The notes under the pieces were generated by a model, which saw only the letters and a program-made list of their open reading frames with translations, made no database searches and had not been told where the DNA came from. Position numbers and translations under genes: made by a program. Source: Acidobacteriota bacterium (GTDB lineage: Bacteria; Acidobacteriota; Terriglobia; Terriglobales; Acidobacteriaceae). From it: DNA of 64,000 nt. Location of the stretch: the NCBI GenBank assembly GCA_021778845.1, contig JAJYBU010000001.1:1-64000 (forward strand), read 5' to 3'. Positions 21,845 through 29,968 of this stretch are shown here, piece after piece. Positions within the stretch are counted from its first letter, which is position 1; each line of letters starts with the position of its first letter.

Positions 21845-23464
21845 ATGATCCAATCCCTGAATCCGGCCACAGGAAAGCTGCTCCGCAGCTTTGACCCGCT
21901 CACACCCGAAGCTCTCAACGCCAAGCTCGCCCTGGCCGCCAGCGCCGCCAGAACCTACCCCAACGAGTCGCTCGACCAGCGCATCTTCTGGATGCGCCGC
22001 CTCGCCGCGCTGCTCGACGCCGACCTCGAAGAGCTCGCCGCCACCATGACCGCCGAGATGGGCAAAACCCTCGCCTCCGCGCGCGCCGAAGTCGCCAAGT
22101 GCGCCTCCGTCTGCCGCTACTACGCCGAGCACGCCGCCCGCATCCTCACCCCCGAGCCTATCGCCACCGAGCACGCCGAGGCCTACGTCCGCTACGACCC
22201 CCTCGGCGTCATCCTCGCCGTCATGCCCTGGAACTTCCCCCTCTGGCAGGTCTTCCGCTTCGCCGCTCCCGCGCTCATGGCGGGCAACGTCGGCCTCCTC
22301 AAGCACGCCTCCAACGTTCCTCAGTGCGCCCTCGCCATCGAAGCCCTCATCCGCCGCGCCGGCTTCCCCCGCGGCACCTTCCAGACCCTCCTCATAGAAT
22401 CCCGCCAGGTCGAAGGCCTGCTTTCCGACGACCGTGTAGCCGCCGTCACCGTCACCGGTTCCGAGGCCGCCGGCCGAGCCATCGCAGCGCAGGCCGGCTG
22501 GCTCATCAAGAAGACCGTGCTCGAGCTCGGCGGCTCTGACCCCTTCATCGTCCTTCCTTCCGCTGACCTCGACGCGGCCATCTCCAACGCCATCAAGGCA
22601 CGCTGCATCAACAACGGCCAAAGTTGCATCGCCGCCAAGCGCTTCCTCGTCCACGAGACCATCTACCCCGAGTTCGAGAAGCGATTCGTCGCCGGCATGG
22701 CCGCCCTCCGCATCGGTGACCCCACCCTCGACACCACCGACATCGGCCCCCTTGCCACAGCTCAGATCGTCGACGAACTCCTCGAGCAGGTCACCCGCGC
22801 CCGCGAATCCGGAGGACGCGTCCTCACCGGCGGCTCTCGTGCTGTCAACGTCGAGGGCGGCAAATACGGAAACTACTTCCAGCCCACCGTCATCGCTGGC
22901 ATCATGCGCAATGCTCCCATCTGTCAGGAAGAGATCTTCGGCCCTGTCGCTCTACTCTTTCGCATCGGCTCACTCAGCGAGGCCATCGCACTGGCCAACG
23001 ACACACCCTTCGGCCTCGCCGCCAGCGCCTGGACCACCGACGACGCCGAGCAGCATCGCCTCGCCGCCGAACTTCAGTGCGGCGCCGTCTTCTTCAATAC
23101 CCCCGTCGCCAGCGACCCGCGCCTTCCCTTCGGTGGCGTCAAACGCTCTGGCTACGGCCGCGAACTCTCCACCGCCGGCATGCGCGAGTTCCTCAACGCC
23201 AAGACCGTCGTCGTCGCCGGCCCGCTTCGCGAAACCCAGCCCTCGCTCTTCGATCCACCCACCTCCCAACCCCATAGCGACAAGCCCAGCGAGTTTCAGC
23301 AGATCGCCGATCAGTTGCGCAAATTCGAGCCTCGCAAGGCCTCCATCCCAGCCTCCGAGTCGCTCACCCCCGAGCCCCGCAATAAAGAAATTGACAAGCC
23401 CACTGACCGCGACCCGGACGACGACCCGCCCCCGGCGCGCGGTTCCATCCTCGGCCTGCGTTAG
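21845..23464 (+). CDS. Aldehyde dehydrogenase, succinate-semialdehyde type, with disordered tail
   Basis: NAD(P)-dependent oxidation of an aldehyde, most like succinate-semialdehyde dehydrogenases. It begins IQSLNPATGKLLRSFDPL, has AVMPWNFPLWQVFRFAAPAL, the general base E227 in LELGGSDPF, nucleophile C261 in NNGQSCIAAKRF and the C-terminal FGGVKRSGYGRELS. The catalytic core ends near residue 460. About 80 further residues are rich in Pro, Ser, Asp and Lys (KPTDRDPDDDPPPARG) and match nothing I know in the family. No Shine-Dalgarno is seen. Link to the ureide pathway is unclear; glyoxylate is not a typical substrate. Confidence 0.88.
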   Translation: MIQSLNPATGKLLRSFDPLTPEALNAKLALAASAARTYPNESLDQRIFWMRRLAALLDADLEELAATMTAEMGKTLASARAEVAKCASVCRYYAEHAARILTPEPIATEHAEAYVRYDPLGVILAVMPWNFPLWQVFRFAAPALMAGNVGLLKHASNVPQCALAIEALIRRAGFPRGTFQTLLIESRQVEGLLSDDRVAAVTVTGSEAAGRAIAAQAGWLIKKTVLELGGSDPFIVLPSADLDAAISNAIKARCINNGQSCIAAKRFLVHETIYPEFEKRFVAGMAALRIGDPTLDTTDIGPLATAQIVDELLEQVTRARESGGRVLTGGSRAVNVEGGKYGNYFQPTVIAGIMRNAPICQEEIFGPVALLFRIGSLSEAIALANDTPFGLAASAWTTDDAEQHRLAAELQCGAVFFNTPVASDPRLPFGGVKRSGYGRELSTAGMREFLNAKTVVVAGPLRETQPSLFDPPTSQPHSDKPSEFQQIADQLRKFEPRKASIPASESLTPEPRNKEIDKPTDRDPDDDPPPARGSILGLR

Positions 23465-23505
23465 CGCCACCTGGCAGCAGGTGATTCACTCAATGCGCCC
23501 GCCCG

Positions 23506-25308
23506 CTACACCTCTGCCTTCGGCGTATGCAGGGATTCCAGCAAGGATTGATAGAGCACATTCTTTCGCTCAACCCGTCCTGTAGCGCGTGTCACATACC
23601 GCACCACCAGATTGACACCCGTCCCCGTGGGCTGAAGATTTACGTCCGGCTCAGCCGAAAATTGGCTCAGCCCCTGCTGTTTCGATACCTTCTGCCACTC
23701 CGCCTCAGCCGTCTTCACATCATCCGCCGTCGCCGCCTCGACAATCTTCTGCACTCGTTCCATCGTCGCCACGGCATCCTCTCCCGTCGGCACCGATACC
23801 GTAATCTCATCCCACATCCACTGCCCGGTCGTCGAAAAATTAAAGTACTGCCCGTTGATCGCGTACATATTATTGAAGGTCACGCGCCGCCCAGTCGGAT
23901 GCCCCTTCGCCGTCCAATTGCCTGTCTCCAGCAGCGTCGTACGGAACAGCCCAATATCCACCACCTCGCCCGCTACGCCATTGATCTCCACCGCATCGCC
24001 AACTCCAATCCCGGCGCGCCCCATCAGGATGAACCAGCCCACAAACGCCAGAATAAAGTCCTGCAAGGCCACCGTGAGTCCCGCCGTCACAAGCCCAAAT
24101 ACCGTCGACACATGATCAGGCGGTCCCAGCACCACCAGCAGAATCGCCGCCACCGCTGCCACCTGCACGATCAGCCGCGTGATCCTGCTCAGCGTCCGCA
24201 TCCGCCGCTTATCCAGAGACTCATGCTCAGCCAGGCGTTCCACCACCGCATCCAGCAGAATCGCCACAATGATGAGGATAACGATGATGATCCCTTGGAT
24301 CAGGATCAGGTGCGCCACAATCCTATGCTGCAGCAACACCTGCGTCGCCCACTTCCCATACACCTCGGCCAGATGTCCTTCCGTCTCAATCCGGTCGTTA
24401 TACAGACTCATGACCTGACGTTCCACGCTCATCCGCTTCAGCGCCGCCACCCGGTCTGCGACGACCGCACCCGCTCCACCATCCTGCTGGGCCAAACGCG
24501 CCTCTGCCGCCTGGTGCTTTACACTGAGCGCCGCGGCATCGTGCTCAGCCGAATCCTTCGCCTGCAGCAGCATCGCATACCGCTCCCTCTGCCGCCTCCA
24601 TGCCCCAATCAGTCCCGCCAGCGTCCGATACTTCTGCATCGCGATCGACGTAACCTCTCCCGGTGCACGTGTGCTGCCCGTCGCGTCGAACGTCTTCATC
24701 CCCGCCTCGCGCGCCGTCAACTCCTGCTGTATTTCGTCGCTCTTGTCCCCCGACTCTCTCGCCAGTTCCCCCTTCGCATCACTCAACTGGTCCTCATCCA
24801 GCCCCAGTTGCGCCTGTGCAAGCTGCTCCGCATCACTCCCCTTCGCCGCGTTGCTCAACGCAGCCTGGTCCGACGCCACCATCCCCTCCAACTGCTTCAC
24901 CGTCGTCTGTGTGGTCGCCGCAGCTCCAGTCAGCGTGCGCTGCTCTAGGTTTGACTCCCGCAGTGCAGTCGCAAAGGCCTGGTCTACCTCGTGATCCGCC
25001 AGCCGCTCCGCCTGTCGTGCATACTCCTGCTCCTCCTGCGTCACAGCCAGCGCCGTCAGTAACTCCGCCGTCTTCCATGGCGTCTCGTCCACCAGCGTCT
25101 TCTGCCCATCAGTCAGAGCACTGGTTCGTCCCGCCTGCTTCAGGACCGGCAGACTTCCCATCACATCATTGGTCCGCCAGGCGAGCACGGCTCCAATCAC
25201 GAGCACCCCGGACAACGCTGCCATCGCACCGATTGCCCACCGCCCAAAGAATGGCGTCCTGCTCGTCTTGCGTTGCTGCTTTGTCCGCTCAACCCGTGGC
25301 TCTGTCAT
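23506..25308 (-). CDS. MscS-family mechanosensitive channel with long helical extramembrane domain
   Basis: The 600-residue inner-membrane protein has one N-terminal helix (WAIGAMAALSGVLVIGAVLAW), then roughly 280 residues of charged, Ala/Gln/Glu-rich helix forming predicted coiled coil (probably periplasmic). Two or three membrane helices follow near 345-425. The MscS pore segment is FGLVTAGLTVALQDFILAF, followed by the beta-domain start GRAGIGVGDAVEINGVAGEV and a C-terminal cytosolic domain. Such large MscS homologues act as tension-gated valves. The ATG at 25308 (GATGGAAGC site) is preferred to an upstream start at 25338. Transcribed toward the aldehyde dehydrogenase gene. Confidence 0.88.
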   Translation of the reverse strand: MTEPRVERTKQQRKTSRTPFFGRWAIGAMAALSGVLVIGAVLAWRTNDVMGSLPVLKQAGRTSALTDGQKTLVDETPWKTAELLTALAVTQEEQEYARQAERLADHEVDQAFATALRESNLEQRTLTGAAATTQTTVKQLEGMVASDQAALSNAAKGSDAEQLAQAQLGLDEDQLSDAKGELARESGDKSDEIQQELTAREAGMKTFDATGSTRAPGEVTSIAMQKYRTLAGLIGAWRRQRERYAMLLQAKDSAEHDAAALSVKHQAAEARLAQQDGGAGAVVADRVAALKRMSVERQVMSLYNDRIETEGHLAEVYGKWATQVLLQHRIVAHLILIQGIIIVILIIVAILLDAVVERLAEHESLDKRRMRTLSRITRLIVQVAAVAAILLVVLGPPDHVSTVFGLVTAGLTVALQDFILAFVGWFILMGRAGIGVGDAVEINGVAGEVVDIGLFRTTLLETGNWTAKGHPTGRRVTFNNMYAINGQYFNFSTTGQWMWDEITVSVPTGEDAVATMERVQKIVEAATADDVKTAEAEWQKVSKQQGLSQFSAEPDVNLQPTGTGVNLVVRYVTRATGRVERKNVLYQSLLESLHTPKAEV

Positions 25309-25340
25309 GCTTCCATCTTCGCACCCCCACGGCCTCACGC

Positions 25341-25376
25341 AAAAGTGAGAGGTATGACCCTCAGGGCCACACCTCT
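25341..25376 (-). terminator. Hairpin after the first TonB-dependent receptor gene
   Basis: AGAGGT (25376-25371) pairs with ACCTCT (25353-25348) around an interrupted CCCTGAGGG core, followed on the minus strand by CACTTTTG. It sits between the receptor stop and the channel start, so it can end the receptor transcript; the stem is imperfect and the T run short. Confidence 0.5.
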
Positions 25377-25399
25377 TGCCTTACCGGCTCTACCCTTGT

Positions 25400-28357
25400 C
25401 TAGAAGTAGAAGGAAGTCTGCAATGTAATTCGCCGCACCGCGCTCTGGGTCGTAAACGGCCCGCCGGCGAGCTGGGTCGACTGTCCAAAGTACCCCGACC
25501 GCAAATTTCCCTGCGGCGTCGACAAGTCTTCATTGTTGAAGAGGTTCTGCACCTGCAAACCAAACGACAAGTTGTATCGCTTTCCGGTGGTGGGTGGCCC
25601 AAATCCACGCGGACCACCGCCATGCCCATGCCCATGATCCCCTGGCCCACCGCCACCATTACCGCTGGCCATCGACGTCGTCCCGCCAAAGCCAAACGTC
25701 TTGGTCAACCGGAAGTTGAATGAGAACAGCACAGGGCCCGTGCAGTAATTGATCGGCGCAATACTCGCACCCGTGCTCTGGTATCCCGGCTCCGCAAACG
25801 TCCCGCATCCCGGGATCGTCTTAACATACTCTGCGTTCGACGCATTCGCCCACGAAGCAGCCACCTTGTACGGCCGCTCGTTGAAGAAGCTGTCGTTGTA
25901 ATTATCCTCGCCCGTTGTCACGTTATATGGATTGCCACTCTGCGCAATCATGAACGGACTTACCTGAAAATACTTCGGCAAAGAGATCGAGCCCGCCATG
26001 AACAACCGATTCTTCACATCAAACGACGTGCGCCCATAGTCCGCGCTGATATTCCCCGGCGTCGAAATATCTCCTCCCAGGCCCGAAGTATCGCCGTTCG
26101 CCGAGTTCAGTGCGTAGTACCCAAACAGCGAAATGGCCTTCGACGTCTGCACATGCGCATGAACCACCAGTTGATTCTGATTGAAGACGCCCTCGCTAAA
26201 GAACTGATATTGGGCATTGCTCAAACTCGGCGTCGTAAAGTTGTACCCGATATTCTGCGTCGCCAGCTGGTGTACCCCTTGCGAATGCACATAGTTCACC
26301 GAGATCGTTCCGTTGCGTCCAATCTGCTGGTCCACGCCCCCGGCAAACTCCGTAATGTAGGACGCACGAAGATTACTCGCCGCCGAGTATACCGTCTGCG
26401 GCGTGGCACCAGCATTGCACGCCACCAGTAGATCCGTGGCGCTGGGACTGCAACTCGCCCCCGGATTTTGTACCGTGTAGACCGTCTCATTCACGCCATT
26501 CTCCTGCTCCAGCGTGAGAATATCGGCCTGCTGAAAGCGCGTATAGAAAATGCCAAATCCCCCACGCAGCACCGTCTTCGGCGCACCCTTCCCGCTGAAC
26601 AGTCCATAGCTGAACGCCAGCCGCGGCGCAAAATTACGATGGTCCGATAGATGATTCTGTATCTCGTAACGAATGCCGTAACTGATCGTCAGGTTCGGAC
26701 GCGCCTTCCAATCGCTCTCAGCGTAAGGCTCGAAATCCAGATACGTGTCCCCGATCTTATGGTTATTCACCGTCGTATAGGTGAACTGATTCGGCGTACC
26801 GGTCTGATAGCTGTTGTCCACGCAAGGTGTAGCCGTACAGGTTGTCGGTGTCGTCAGCGCAGAATAGATGAAGGTCCCGTTGGTATTGTTCCCCGTGTCC
26901 TGCGCCTCTCGCGTAGCGCGAAGCCGTGCGCCAAAGCGAATGAAGTTCTTCTTCAACTGCAACGACGTATAGCTCTGGCCCTCAAAGTGGTCCTGGTGGT
27001 CAGTAAGATTCTGCCCCGTGTATCCGCCCCCGGTAAAGAACCCGCCCACCTGCAGCGTTGGCAGATTGCTCAACGCCGTCGTCGCCGTATGTTCGCGCTC
27101 ATACTCAAATCGCGTCTCAGTAATCAGGTTCGGATTGAACGTCTCCGTATCACTCAACTGCAAAATATTACTCAACGAACTCGTGTCGTAGCCCGCCGAA
27201 GGCAGCGTTAGATTCCCCAGTCCTGCATTCGTAGCAGTATTGTTCACATACTGGTATCTCGTCGTGAGAACGTTCCTCGCTCCCAGCGAGAGATCCAGCC
27301 GCGGATTAATATCGGCGCGTATCTGCGGATAGTACGTCGACACCTGATACGGCGTGTAAACGCACCCCGTTACATTCGGAGGAACGCACACCGTCGTCGG
27401 ACTCGATGGTGCCGCGAGGATGATCGCATTCGTCTCCTCATCCTGCTGAATCTGACGGAACGTTCCACCGAAGTTATACGACGCAATTTTGCTCAGCGGC
27501 CCCGTCAAATTTCCAAACACGAAAAGGATGTGATAAGGCGGCTGATAACCCGTCGCCAGCGGATCTCCCGTGTTCAACTGCGACGGATCTCCATCAATCT
27601 GCAAGTTCCCGTGCAGCGTGTCCGTACCCGGCTTGGTGAACACCTCGATGCGCCCATAACCCAACTGGTCATACTCCGCCGAGAACGGATTCTGGTTGAT
27701 CCGAATCTCGCGTATCGACGACTTCGGCGGAAGCTGTCCGCCCGTAAATCCGTCCACATAAATCTGTCCGCCATTGGGTCCCGCAGACGGCCCAGCCAAC
27801 GCCGTCAACTCGCTCGACAACTCATTCGGATCATCCGACAGCGCATCCAGGTCCTTGCCCGTAATCACCATCGCGCTCTGGTTCGAATCAGGGCTCACAC
27901 TCAACTGCATCGAATTCGCCTCGACCGTCACCTCCTGCGACTGCACGCCGATCTGTAGCTTGGCATTCACCGTCGTTCCCACCGCCGCAGGAATCGTTAC
28001 GTTCGGCGCCGTGTACGTCGCAAACCCCGGCATCGTCACCCGCACCGTATACGTCCCCGGCGCAACCACCATGCTGTACGTTCCATCCGAGCCGGACTTC
28101 ACCGCAGATGCCGCTCCCTTCGCCGGCGTCAGCGTCACCGACGCACCTGGAATCAGCGCTCCATCCGGATCCGTAATCACCCCATGCACTCGCGTCTTTC
28201 CCACCTGAACCGCAGCCGTTCCTGTCGGCGTCGGCACCTGAGCCCGCGCTGTCGCCGCAGCCAACATCGGTCCCGCCGTCGCCAGCATCGCGCCCGCCAG
28301 CCCTGCTCTCAACAACCCTCGGGACATCTTTCTCTTCCGCAATTCCTGAATCAGCAT
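25400..28357 (-). CDS. Oar-like TonB-dependent receptor with carboxypeptidase-regulatory domain
   Basis: The 985-residue outer-membrane protein starts at ATG 28357, which has a strong AGGAGTGAGA site; upstream in-frame starts lack one. A signal peptide ends near AAATARAQ. A beta-sandwich carboxypeptidase-regulatory domain follows (HGVITDPDGALIPGASVTL ... GTYTVRVTMPGF), then a plug domain with IYVDGFTGGQLPP and a long barrel ending TLQTSFYF with the expected terminal aromatic residue. Near the C-terminus lies a Gly/His-rich loop (GPGDHGHGHGGGPRGFG) that could bind metal. Such receptors in Acidobacteriota import or process large organic ligands; the ligand is unknown. The DUF5666 gene is directly upstream on the same strand. 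Confidence 0.9.
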   Translation of the reverse strand: MLIQELRKRKMSRGLLRAGLAGAMLATAGPMLAAATARAQVPTPTGTAAVQVGKTRVHGVITDPDGALIPGASVTLTPAKGAASAVKSGSDGTYSMVVAPGTYTVRVTMPGFATYTAPNVTIPAAVGTTVNAKLQIGVQSQEVTVEANSMQLSVSPDSNQSAMVITGKDLDALSDDPNELSSELTALAGPSAGPNGGQIYVDGFTGGQLPPKSSIREIRINQNPFSAEYDQLGYGRIEVFTKPGTDTLHGNLQIDGDPSQLNTGDPLATGYQPPYHILFVFGNLTGPLSKIASYNFGGTFRQIQQDEETNAIILAAPSSPTTVCVPPNVTGCVYTPYQVSTYYPQIRADINPRLDLSLGARNVLTTRYQYVNNTATNAGLGNLTLPSAGYDTSSLSNILQLSDTETFNPNLITETRFEYEREHTATTALSNLPTLQVGGFFTGGGYTGQNLTDHQDHFEGQSYTSLQLKKNFIRFGARLRATREAQDTGNNTNGTFIYSALTTPTTCTATPCVDNSYQTGTPNQFTYTTVNNHKIGDTYLDFEPYAESDWKARPNLTISYGIRYEIQNHLSDHRNFAPRLAFSYGLFSGKGAPKTVLRGGFGIFYTRFQQADILTLEQENGVNETVYTVQNPGASCSPSATDLLVACNAGATPQTVYSAASNLRASYITEFAGGVDQQIGRNGTISVNYVHSQGVHQLATQNIGYNFTTPSLSNAQYQFFSEGVFNQNQLVVHAHVQTSKAISLFGYYALNSANGDTSGLGGDISTPGNISADYGRTSFDVKNRLFMAGSISLPKYFQVSPFMIAQSGNPYNVTTGEDNYNDSFFNERPYKVAASWANASNAEYVKTIPGCGTFAEPGYQSTGASIAPINYCTGPVLFSFNFRLTKTFGFGGTTSMASGNGGGGPGDHGHGHGGGPRGFGPPTTGKRYNLSFGLQVQNLFNNEDLSTPQGNLRSGYFGQSTQLAGGPFTTQSAVRRITLQTSFYF

Positions 28358-28506
28358 TCTCACTCCTGAACTCTTCCATCGCGGCCCTGAAATTCGCACA
28401 CCTTCGCGCTCCCCAGGAACCAGCTCTTCCAATACGTCAGACGACACTCGCCGACCGTCTGCCGTCACACTCAGTCCCGCCAACATCCGTACCACGGCTG
28501 CGCCGT

Positions 28507-29703
28507 CTACTGCGGACTCGCCGTCCGCTGCGAACTAGCTCCCATCCCGCCACCGCCACCCGATTCATCACCCCCGCCCAGGCTCCACGGCGACAACGTC
28601 ATCGTCTGCCCATTCGGCGACGCCCTCAGCACCGCCTCCACCCCCACCAACAGCGTCACCGCCGCCGGCGTCTCCGACCCCGTCGTCGGCGACGTAGCCA
28701 CAATCATCACCGCCTCTCCCACCTTCAATCCCGCCAGCGTCTCCGTCGGCAGCCGCGACAGCATCTGCGACAGATCCATCCCCGCCCTGCCTTCACGCTC
28801 AGCCCCGTCCGCAGCGCCCGCTCCACTCCGTCCCGCTCCAGCGCCTGCTCCACCCTTCATCCGTGCGGCCACTCTCTCCGCCAGCATCGCCGGAATCCGC
28901 CGCACGTCGCTGCTCGACGTCACCGCAACCGTCACCATCTTCTTCGTCGCAAGGTCCTTCAGCGTCACCGTCCCCGCCGTCGCGTCGATCGCCGTAATCA
29001 ATCCCGAGTAGTGGTGGAACGTTCCCGTCACCAGTTCATCCGCCGTGATCGTGCTGCCATCTTCGGATTTCGCACCACGCACCCGCAGTTGGTCCCCCGT
29101 CTCAATCGAGCCGATCGTGCTCAGCTTCGCATCAGCAAACCGCACCGAATCTCCCGCATACCGCCGCACCACCGTCGATGGCGTCACCACCACCGTCACC
29201 GACTTCAGTCCGCTCGCAATCTCAATCCTGCCCGCCGCCGCGTCCACCGACTTCACAATTCCGCCGCCGCCCCTGCTCCACGCCGCATCTTCGGCCTCGT
29301 GCGTCGCCGCAATCGCTTGCGCCTTCATCAGAATCACCCGCGCCGCCGTCATCGTCGACGCATTCTCTCCGGCCGCCCCCGTCACCAGCACCCGGTCTCC
29401 CGGCGTCACGTCGCTCAGCGTCCCCTCCGTCGCCGACTTCAGATCCTTACTCCCCGGCGCCACCACCAGCACCTTCACCGCCTCCGGAACGGTCACCGTC
29501 ACATCCTGCCCCGCCGCGGTCGTTAGCGTCAGGCTCGTGGCATTCGTCGACTTCACCGTCCCCGCCTGGCGCACCGCAGCCGCCGCACCCTGCCCGAACG
29601 CCGGTGCCGCCAGCAATCCCACCACTAGCAATCCCGCCGCCAGCGCGGCCATCCTCCACCCTCGTGCTGCTCCCATGCCTTCCATCGCTCGATCCATCCT
29701 CAT
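28507..29703 (-). CDS. Secreted DUF5666-type protein
   Basis: The 398-residue protein has an N-terminal hydrophobic segment (MAALAAGLLVVGLLAAPAFG) likely to be a cleaved signal. Three repeated small beta-barrel-like units follow: GTVKSTNATSLTLTTAAGQDVTV, GIVKSVDAAAGRIEIASG and GLITAIDATAGTVTLKDLA. Each contains a G-x-(I/V)-x-x-(I/V)-D/N-x-x start and later V-T-V residues, the pattern of DUF5666. A Gly/Ala-rich linker (GGAGAGAGRSGAGAADG) and a Gly-rich C-terminal tail are low complexity. Function is unknown; a periplasmic or outer-membrane-associated role with the receptor encoded 149 bases downstream is inference. Several ATG codons lie near the start. Confidence 0.78.
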   Translation of the reverse strand: MRMDRAMEGMGAARGWRMAALAAGLLVVGLLAAPAFGQGAAAAVRQAGTVKSTNATSLTLTTAAGQDVTVTVPEAVKVLVVAPGSKDLKSATEGTLSDVTPGDRVLVTGAAGENASTMTAARVILMKAQAIAATHEAEDAAWSRGGGGIVKSVDAAAGRIEIASGLKSVTVVVTPSTVVRRYAGDSVRFADAKLSTIGSIETGDQLRVRGAKSEDGSTITADELVTGTFHHYSGLITAIDATAGTVTLKDLATKKMVTVAVTSSSDVRRIPAMLAERVAARMKGGAGAGAGRSGAGAADGAEREGRAGMDLSQMLSRLPTETLAGLKVGEAVMIVATSPTTGSETPAAVTLLVGVEAVLRASPNGQTMTLSPWSLGGGDESGGGGGMGASSQRTASPQ

Positions 29704-29968
29704 CGCACATCATCCCGCCCGCGCAGAAGCAACGAAGCATCCAGCCCACTTGGCCTCAGCCTCTACTACCTCCGCTCCAGTATCTGTAGCAATATCGGTG
29801 CCCGCTACGCTCACTGGGTTGGAACGCGAATCTGCTGTTGAAGATACGAATGACCGGCGCAAAAGTTTCTATGGAAATTTGTTTCCCGGCTTTCCTTCAC
29901 CCCCTCAGGCCCGTGCCATCTACTGTCGCATCAAAGGCATAGGCCGTTTCTACGGACCAGCCCCCTCA

